In this document: in pieces, positions 56,371 to 64,000 of the stretch
Layout of the letters: every line of letters begins with the position of its first letter
Numbering within the stretch: position 1 is the stretch's first letter
Assembly (NCBI GenBank): GCA_036924285.1
Contig: JAYKYS010000006.1
Coordinates: 26,944,001-27,008,000 of the forward strand
Source: Asterella californica
Taxonomy: Eukaryota; Streptophyta; Marchantiopsida; Marchantiales; Aytoniaceae
Length of the DNA stretch: 64,000 bases
Reading direction: 5' to 3'
The notes under the pieces: generated by a model
What the model saw: only the letters and a program-made list of their open reading frames with translations
What the model was told of the DNA's origin: nothing
Database searches by the model: none
Position numbers and translations under genes: made by a program

Positions 56371-57540
56371 AACCTTCTAAACTAGATTAGAACATAAATT
56401 AAAGGATACACTTACAAAACAACAATGTTATAACTGTTTTTGGTGAAGAAAGTCTCTAAGTCTGATAAAATTTAAATCAAAAGAACCTGAGAAGCCGATC
56501 AGGTCAGGATGAAATGTAATCTATCTGAACACACAACATATGAAATAGCACTTGACAAAAGCAGGGAAGTGCAAAAAATATATCATTATGATAGCTTATA
56601 TATCAAAGTGGGTTATTCCAAAAATGATAAATTAATAAGCTATATATAGAGCGTATCAAGAGCCTAAGTAGTGAATCTAGCCGTCAAACATCCATGAAAG
56701 ATGAGAAACACAAGTTAGAGGAAGCTCAACCACAGCGATCGCAATTATACTTTTTAAAATATCAATATCTGCATGAATCGGTGCTCCTATTTATCAGTCT
56801 TGCTGAGTCCGCTCACCGAATAACTCAACGATGTCTTCCAACTCACGGTCCGCGAAGACAACACTTGCGAATTAGCTGTCCTATGACGCACTGCAGTGTG
56901 TTGTGGTCGACGTTGGAATATTTTGACAGACTCACGAACGATATTCTCATTCCAATCCATATCGCATGCCGCAAGACGAGCGTCATGAGTCCGAGGGATG
57001 TGAATCATCTTTATCGTAAACTTATTTATAACTAAATTGAACGTCTCTGACATACATTTCTCCCTGGCTCGCGTGTAAAAATGCATCTTTGTATGCGTGA
57101 TAGCCTTGTCAAGAAACTCCACCATTGTCCGATGTATAAACGAACCTACAAAGTCAATGGTTACAAGGGATCTTTACTATGTATATCCAAAACTATGACG
57201 AATATAGCGATGGATTGTAAGCTTACCTCGTTCGTAATACTTGGTAGACGCTGGCTTGATCAGATTAGAGACACTACATCATGACCGCGAGATCCCAATC
57301 AGACGTTGAAGGGTCAGACATGTATTGTGCTCTCTTGTCCAATGGTCTGCAGCGTTCTTGATATCAAGACACAATGTCGATGCATCATCTTCTTCTTGCA
57401 TATACCGCCCATCAGTATCCACTGTTCTTTTTGCCTTCAATTGACAACAAGTGTAAATCCATCTCTTCAACTTGTCCGCAATCTCATGTTCTTACTAATT
57501 TCTAAAAAAATAGATTGTCTTTTTGAAGATTATTGAGCAG
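56371..57540. other. No gene recognised
   Basis: Opposed ORFs of about 112 codons (56694-57035 plus; 56787-57125 minus) overlap each other and have no domain I recognise. I cannot say which, if either, is real. Confidence 0.25.
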
Positions 57541-59660
57541 TTAGAAGGTTTGGAAAGTTAGCGTCCAAAAGTTGTGAGGGACGTCAACGTCCGAAAGCCT
57601 GCTGCAACAACCAGAAGCTGTGCATTTAAGAGGGGTTGTCTTAGTAGACAAAATAGTCCAGTCAGGGGTGAAGAACAAAATCAATGACCATGTAGCATTG
57701 AAAAACATGTCGAGGATAGAATCTTCATGGCAGCTGACTCCATTTCAAGTATAGAAAGTCAACTTATTCTATTCAAAGACATAGGTGCAAGGTCCACTAA
57801 TCATTGGTTATTTAGCGTAGGAGAAGAACCTTACTTAAAAATTTGAGGTTAACCTACTCTATTCAGGGATAGAGGTGCAAGACCTACCCATCCTTGATTA
57901 TTTACAGAAGGAGGGAGCCCATGACTCTATTAGTACGGACAATAATAGATAAGGAGGAGAACCTTGTGCCTAAATTCAAAACAACCTTAAATAAGTACAT
58001 GGAGGTGGTCACCTTGTCACATGGTAAGCAAAAATACATCCTCCAAGGCTACAGGGTCCAAAACATGTGACATATCAATAATTGTTACTTAGATGAGTAT
58101 ACTGTGGTGATATTTTAGGATGTATCAGATGACATGGTTAAAAATAACTTCATCTGATCCATTTCTAACCAATAGTATGTCAGATCTTGATCTGGATGTG
58201 ACTTAGAGGTCAAGCTCCAAGAAGTCAATATACATGAGGTTAACCTCCGATCACTTGGTAACATGTGTAAGAGGTCTTAGATTAGTTTCCCTCTTGTCAT
58301 TTTTGTGGTAAACTATTTTAAAGCACCACTTGGCAATGTAAGAAGGAAGATTCAAGATTTCAGTTTTAGTGGTGACAGCACATTCGCAGTCTCATCCCCT
58401 GGCCTTTGGTGACTGGAGGTGGTGTCTTTGGTATGTGTTATGGGGGTTTATAAATGCATGCTCGTCCTATACCTCCTTTGTGATATGTTAGGTACTACAA
58501 CTACTTGCTAGTTAGTTCTAGGAGGACGTCTAAGGATCTAGGAAGAGCCAGAGGAAGGATCAAGCATGGATTACAACTCTTATGTGTAATCTTTGTTCTA
58601 TATTCCTAAATAGAGGATTTTCTACTTGTATGTCTTCTATGGATCGTTCATGTCTATCACTGAGTAACCTATGTGTTTGTTGGAAGTTAATTTTGTGTGC
58701 ATATAGTTGGAGATGTGCTAACCATGCAGGGAAGGAAGAGAGAACAAGGAGGAGTTGAGAGTAGATGAGATAGCATGTTAAGTATTAGGAATGTTGTGAA
58801 GTTAACATTCTATTCAACAAAAGGGAGTGGTAGGTGTAAAGGCAGATTACCTAGAGGAATTGTATTTGTATGAGAGGACTATCATATATCAGAGCCTTGA
58901 TGTATCTACCCACTCAGTAGGAGAGTGACCATGAGTCGTCATACATGAGAGTCACATGTGTCAGCAGAGGAGTTTACTGTCTCAACATTCTGGAAGTCTA
59001 CCACTCTGAAGCACAAAGAGAGATAGCAAGTAGTCTAGGAGAGAGGAGTGACAATGAGGAGTTCTTGAGAAGTGAAAACTGCAATACGTGCATTCATAAG
59101 TCATACTTGGAACCAATGGTAGGAGACTTACGCTCTATAGAGATTCAATTATGTACCTAGCATGAGGTTGATGACATATTTTTCTGAGTGAAAAAGATGC
59201 TCATAACACCAACTGAGTTCATGTATATAGTGTATATATGGCACAGATCTCACAATGGGAGTAGAGGCTGACGATAAGAAATCAGCATTTGGAGGTTACA
59301 TCTCAAAAGCCGACGCATCGGAGATCAATATCTACTTTTTGCTGAGAGAGTTCTGAGTCGATTTTCAAGTAAGATTATTGAGTAGCTTAGACGAGCTCTG
59401 TGACAAAGAGCTGCATGCTCAGTATTTTTCATTGGTTTTGGTTGTGTTTAAGGAGGGATCAAGATAGAGCTATGATCAGTGTTACTGTAAGTTACAACAG
59501 TTTGACTCCAATTCTCTTCATGAATATATCTTTTGTACTACTAATGGTGTAAAAGGGTAAACCTTGTCCTTCACAAGAATAGATTAAAGATTGGGGTGCA
59601 GTTTACAAACAACTTACGTCTATTTCTCAATTTTTATTTTACAGCGAAAGTGTACATAAA
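57541..59660. other. Unassigned stretch, possible old transposon
   Basis: Moderate GC, no long ORF. Two related segments occur at about 57760-57830 and 57855-57925 (CTATTCA..GA.A.AGGTGCAAG). Short coding-like runs appear (for example near 59270: EADDKKSAFGGYISKADA) but do not join up. A 71-codon ORF at 58945-59160 is unassigned. Confidence 0.25.
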
Positions 59661-62600
59661 GTGAGGTTTGGATATTGGAAAGACTCGTTCTCATGGTTTT
59701 GTGTTTCTCTCTCTTGTTCTGTTCTTACACATGAAATCTCCACAACAGATATCTCACATATTCCTCAATAACTTTCATGTGTAAAATTCATAACGATACG
59801 ATAATGGAGCAAAGACAAAGAAGTTACGGTGATATTTACTTTATTGAATTTTGGAGTGATAACAATAAGTTGATATTTAAGAAGAACCATTGACGAGTGT
59901 GACAAATAACAACTTATTGTGAGTTATAAAGTACCTAAGGACGGAGTGACTTAGGGATGAAGCGACATCGTGCCCTAGGATGGAGCGCTCCAGGGCGAAG
60001 CAACCCGAGGTGAAGCAACAGGCGCTCTGGGGTGGAGTGATCTCGGAATAGAAATGACATTAAGTTGTTATTTACAATAAATAATAAGAATTTACTGTTA
60101 TTTCGTAAACATATAAGATATATGTCAATGAGCGGAAAAAAGGATTTCAGGACTCTTTGGGTTTTTGAAAGACCTCAGAAGGTTTCTAGCAACATGCTAG
60201 CTTGGAGATTTGAGATTCGATGTACGCACTATGACAGATAGTGGAAGGGGTTAGCTTGAACCTGCAAGCTAACGATGGATGCTTTTCGAGACTGGTGAAT
60301 CTAACGCAAGCGCGCTAGACGTCATTAGATTTAGATTTATGCATGCTACGCATAAGATCAGATATTTTCTGTAGAGACGAATCGAGGATTGAGAATAAAG
60401 AGAAATTGAGACGCGGTCACAAATTGTTTTAATGTGTATATATATAATATCATTCGTAAACAAGTTGCTGCTAACACAATGTGATTCTGGGATTAGCCAT
60501 GTAATTCGCTTAAAGCTTGGGTTAGTTTACGGAAAAAATGTTGAATATTGCTTGTCTCCTCTTTTTTCCTCTTTGGTTTGAGCGAAGATACTACTTTGTT
60601 CAAAAACCACAGAAACTTTGTTTCAGTATTTCTCAATGGATGTATTAATATACAGAATATATTCATAGAATAATATACCTATAGCTATTTAGTTGTGAGG
60701 TGAATCACATAGTTTAGTTTAAAGCTATGGGAGAGCTTTAATTTAATTCCTGATTTAACTGATTCTTGTTTACGCATGAAAATTCTATCAGCAAAAGTAT
60801 TTTAGTATAATGGTTAAATTTCTTTTTCTCTAACCCTACATAACGAACTCCTCTTGGTTACAAGGCATAAATGAACTCCTCTTGGCTTTAATATGGTTTA
60901 GTAGAGAACCTGGAAATCTTACTCCGAAAACACAATAAGCAGCTCTGGAGTTCCTGTAAGTTATTTGGTGTTTCCATTGCACACTGAAAGTACTTAGAAA
61001 TTTCTGTTTTTACTTCACCATGGAAAGTTGCCTACTTTCTTTATGCTTATGTTCATCTAGTCAGATGTACCAAAGCAGGTTCTAGTTTACTCTTTTTCAC
61101 GAGATAATTAAAGTTAATGAAATTATCTCTTCGTTCTAATATAATCAAAACATATTCAAGTTATTGCTGTTCTAAGTGATGGAACTTTAGGCTTTTAAAA
61201 CATAGAGAAACTTTGGAATAAGCATTGTAACTTTCAACTGAAAAGTTCATTATCAATTCGTTCAGAAAAAAATAATCCAATTAAAAAGAACAATGAACCT
61301 TATTTGCTGTTATAACCACAAGAAATTCGTCTTCTTTATCCTTTTGTCATTCATTTGATACCCACGTGTAATAATTTAAATAACAACAATCCCTGAATGA
61401 GAGAGAGAAGTGTACACACAGCTGGTCTGCTACCTAGGGACTGGAGATGATTTGTCATACACCCACTGTTGACTTGGCATAAAGTTAGTCACTGTGCTGA
61501 ACGCGGACTGTAGATTGTCCACAGCCACTTAACTGAGAGTCGGGACCCCACAAGACCCTTACGCACCTAACTTTCAGTTTGAGTGGCAGTTACGACAGCA
61601 ATTACACTGAGGTGAGGTACCAGGAAAGTTAAAAGAGATATTTCACTAAGCATGGATTCCGGAGACCCCAACCGTACAGTCTCACAAGTCTTTGCCACTA
61701 CGTACAAGTGCAAGACACTTAGAGACAAAATCATTCATGTCCGTACGCCTTGAAATCATATGTTCTCTTCCAAGAATCATTGATGGGCAAAGTTTGTTTT
61801 TTTATGCATCGGAAATAATTAATCTACCGTCGATAAGGAGTAGGTAGTAGGAACAGGGAGGAATTTTGTCGTTTTGATCTATTGATAGTAATCATTAATA
61901 TCTTTCTGACACTCTCCATGTTTCTTTGACAAGTGAGAGAGTCCTTGAGTTAAAGTGAATGCGGTACATGCCCTTTCATACCTTAAGGCATACTCGGAAA
62001 CTGCGCGACCAGTTTCCAGCTATATTACATTTACTTTTAGAAGCTACAAATTAACGTGAAGAACGGACTAAATTCATGAGAAGAAGCATTGAACTTGAAT
62101 CACCAATAGTACAAGTGGCTGTTACATTAAGCATTTGTTTCAAAGGAGTAGGCAAAAATGATAATTTACTTAGGGAAAGACATGGTGAAAAGTAACATTA
62201 TAGTTCACATGAATTTTCTCGTGTTTATATCATTGTGTTGATTTCTCTTTATCATTACTGAAGTTGCCATACTTTCTTCTCATGAATTTGGGATGTTCTC
62301 TTTATCTCGCATTATAATCGTCCCTCAATGAAACTTCTAGTTAGTATGAGCTTTTGGTTAAGATAATCAAAGTCATATAATTATTTTTCAGTTTACCTAC
62401 AGAATAATAGAAACTGAATAAAATATACTGTAACACTCTTGTCAATGCATTCAGTATTGACAATTTTTTGATAACCTAAAACTGAAATTTCGTTCTAACT
62501 CAGATACACCCAAAGCTAAAGATGTATATTGTCTCCAAGAAACATTTAAACCCCGAGTAGAGTATAAAAACATACAAGAGAATATTTCTTTTTTTTCTCA

Positions 62601-62720
62601 TATGTTCTTTCGGTATAAAAAAAGATTTCTTTTTGTTCCAAGAAACCTCAAATCTTCATTTTTATATTTATCTTTTAATACTAATTAGTTTATTTTGAGA
62701 TGAATCATAACTTGTAAAGT
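59661..62720. other. AT-rich intergenic DNA with small hairpins
   Basis: No gene is supported. At 59940-60050 there is a degenerate repeat of GGAGTGA/GAAGCGA/GAAGCAAC units. Hairpins TTAAAGCT/AGCTTTAA (about 60719-60741, next to AGGTGAATCACATA) and GAGATAATT/AATTATCTC (61101-61129) resemble pieces of the double-hairpin family. Confidence 0.35.
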
Positions 62721-62772
62721 GAACACAAGACGCAATGAATAGCCTACGGATGGAAAGACCCCATCATCCCTT
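62721..62772 (-). mobile_element. 52-bp RLE-LINE 3' end insertion, copy E
   Basis: GACGCAATGAATAGCCTACG and GGATGGAAAGACCCCATC are the last ~50 nt of the RLE-LINE (minus orientation, as in copies A and B). They are flanked by an 11-bp direct repeat ACTTGTAAAGT at 62710-62720 and 62773-62783. This fits a very short target-primed insertion. Confidence 0.8.
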
Positions 62773-63026
62773 ACTTGTAAAGTTGATGAGTAATGTTAAT
62801 TTGATTCCTTATTTCACAGATTCCAAGTTGATTTAAAGACTTAGTCACCACAAGCATTTTCTAGATAACGATTAAATTTCTCTGTTCCCTAAAGTAAACT
62901 TGCAAAATAAAGTCTTCTCGGTTACCTGGAGCAGTATAGTCATACTCGGGGTTTAAGCTTTACCAATTAAATAAAAGTAGACAAGGTTGTACTAATTTTT
63001 CCCTGCTCTCTGTATTCAAGGAGCCT
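62773..63026. other. AT-rich DNA
   Basis: No gene or element recognised, apart from the right TSD copy of the 52-bp insertion at 62773-62783. Confidence 0.35.
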
Positions 63027-63362
63027 GCATATTTCACCTTCTCCATCTTCCGATGGAAGGGCAAATATGCAGAGGTTTAATTTATTATCTAACCCTTTCT
63101 GAAAGAAAAATTAGGAAATAAATTAAATTTACAATAAATTATGCATTAATAGTTTCAGGTTCTCTGATTTGTATCTTTAACAGAGTGGCAGTTCATTCAT
63201 TACTTATGGTTTATATCTTTGCCTTCTCTGGTTTCCATGCATGGACTAACAGTTAATATTTATAAATAAATAAATAAATAAATATTATTTATATATTTCC
63301 CCGATAACCGCAAGTGAGTAAAAGTTCCCAGAAATTCATTGAGCATGCATATTTTTCAGTGC
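63027..63362 (-). repeat. Double-hairpin repeat, copy 7 (inverted)
   Basis: The minus strand repeats the full order of copy 2: GGGAACTTTTACTCACTTGC and TTATCGGGGAAATA (63293-63340), an AAAT microsatellite (63261-63285), CCATGCATGGAAAC and core ATAAACCATAAGTAATG, then the AT-rich hairpin 63076-63129 and hairpin 63027-63070 (arms GCATATTT...CCATC and GATGGAAGGGCAAATATGC). The outer end continues GCAGG as in copy 2. Confidence 0.7.
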
Positions 63363-64000
63363 TTTATTCTTTTCTAAAACAGACGGTCCATCTTATTTTA
63401 AAGAGCGATGTGACCTCCGGTACCGGTGCTTCACCTTCGTGTTTGCATAGTAAATGATCCAGATATCTCTCTTTTCCTCAACAATAACGAAACATACCTG
63501 CGAATGCATCACTTTGCAACACCATTCTCTCTACACCTCAAATCCACTTCTTCGCGTTAGATCTATCTAGAAGAGTGATTTCCAAATTGCAGGGAATTCC
63601 ATGAACATACCATGTAAATTTGTATGAGAAAACATATCCGGAACTATATTTGCATCTGCAGGAATTCTACCCGAGTTTCACCACTTAGTTTGCAGAGCAG
63701 TCTCGTACTGCTATTGCGTCTAGCTTGTGGGTTTCCATCAGTGTTTGGAAGTGGAAGAGTGAGAAAAACAAGTGTGTTGAAAGTAGAGACAGATAATGCT
63801 AAATACGTAATATAAAAATAAAAAATACAAAAGTGGTAAAAAGTACCACAAGCGGCTTCTCCGAATGATACATCCGGTGTTTTCATTCTTTGATCACCTC
63901 GGTTGATTGTCAATTACTGTTGCAATTGACTATATTGAGTGTGAGAAATAATCTTCGTGTCTATTGATAAATGACATGCAGAGATAATTTCTCCGACGTT
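63363..64000. other. No gene recognised
   Basis: Overlapping ORFs on the two strands at 63624-63913 have no known domain. I see nothing further. Confidence 0.3.

Noticed and set aside
63261..63285. AAAT microsatellite as a finding of its own
   Set aside because: It is simple sequence within double-hairpin copy 7, at the place where other copies have AT-rich DNA.
1..64000. CRISPR array, rRNA operon or telomere array
   Set aside because: No regularly spaced repeat-spacer pattern, no rRNA core sequences, and no TTTAGGG tandem array was seen.

Overview
This looks like a gene-poor, transposon-filled stretch of a land-plant nuclear genome. The evidence is a Ty1/copia element primed by plant initiator tRNA-Met, L1 LINE pieces with the plant DUF4283/zinc-knuckle ORF1 and the zf-RVT C-terminus, and a telo-box-like TTTTAGGGTT. 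Three copies of a LINE with an N-terminal C2H2 finger and a restriction-like endonuclease tail, plus one gypsy lineage, remind me more of bryophytes or other non-seed plants than of flowering plants; that placement is an inference and only modestly supported. I found no rRNA gene, canonical tRNA gene, CRISPR or prokaryotic feature.

Layout. 1-3400: AT-rich DNA carrying several copies of a short repeat family with two back-to-back hairpins. 3400-10560: non-coding, LTR-like or leader-like DNA, with one GC-rich structured block (6530-6910). 10561-12907: two diverged ~0.8 kb direct repeats around a gag/protease remnant. 13870-16780: decayed L1 LINE, minus strand. 17560-18205: gypsy integrase fragment, followed by a perfect 43-bp fold-back. 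18959-22596: full-length but decayed RLE-type LINE, minus strand, with a 10-bp target-site duplication (TSD). 24953-25764: recent poly(A)-tailed retroinsertion with a 16-bp TSD. 31394-33136: 5'-truncated L1 insertion with a 17-bp TSD. 35560-37347: RLE-LINE copy C, cut by a gypsy LTR. 37348-42061: gypsy element, minus strand, lacking its 5' LTR and most of gag. 42838-49143: RLE-LINE copy B, split by a nearly complete copia element (43429-48788). 49144-64000: AT-rich DNA with more double-hairpin copies, one gene-like island (54660-55850) with a TATA box, and a 52-bp RLE-LINE 3' end with its own TSD at 62721.

Relations between parts. The window records nested insertion: copia inside an RLE-LINE, gypsy inside another RLE-LINE, and two L1-style retroinsertions with intact TSDs. 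Several elements carry stops or a catalytic change that read as C-to-T or G-to-A transitions, which fits decay of methylated, silenced DNA. The least explained structure is the double-hairpin family: at least seven copies, in both orientations, whose hairpin arms differ between copies while pairing is kept. All boundaries and alignments were made by eye.
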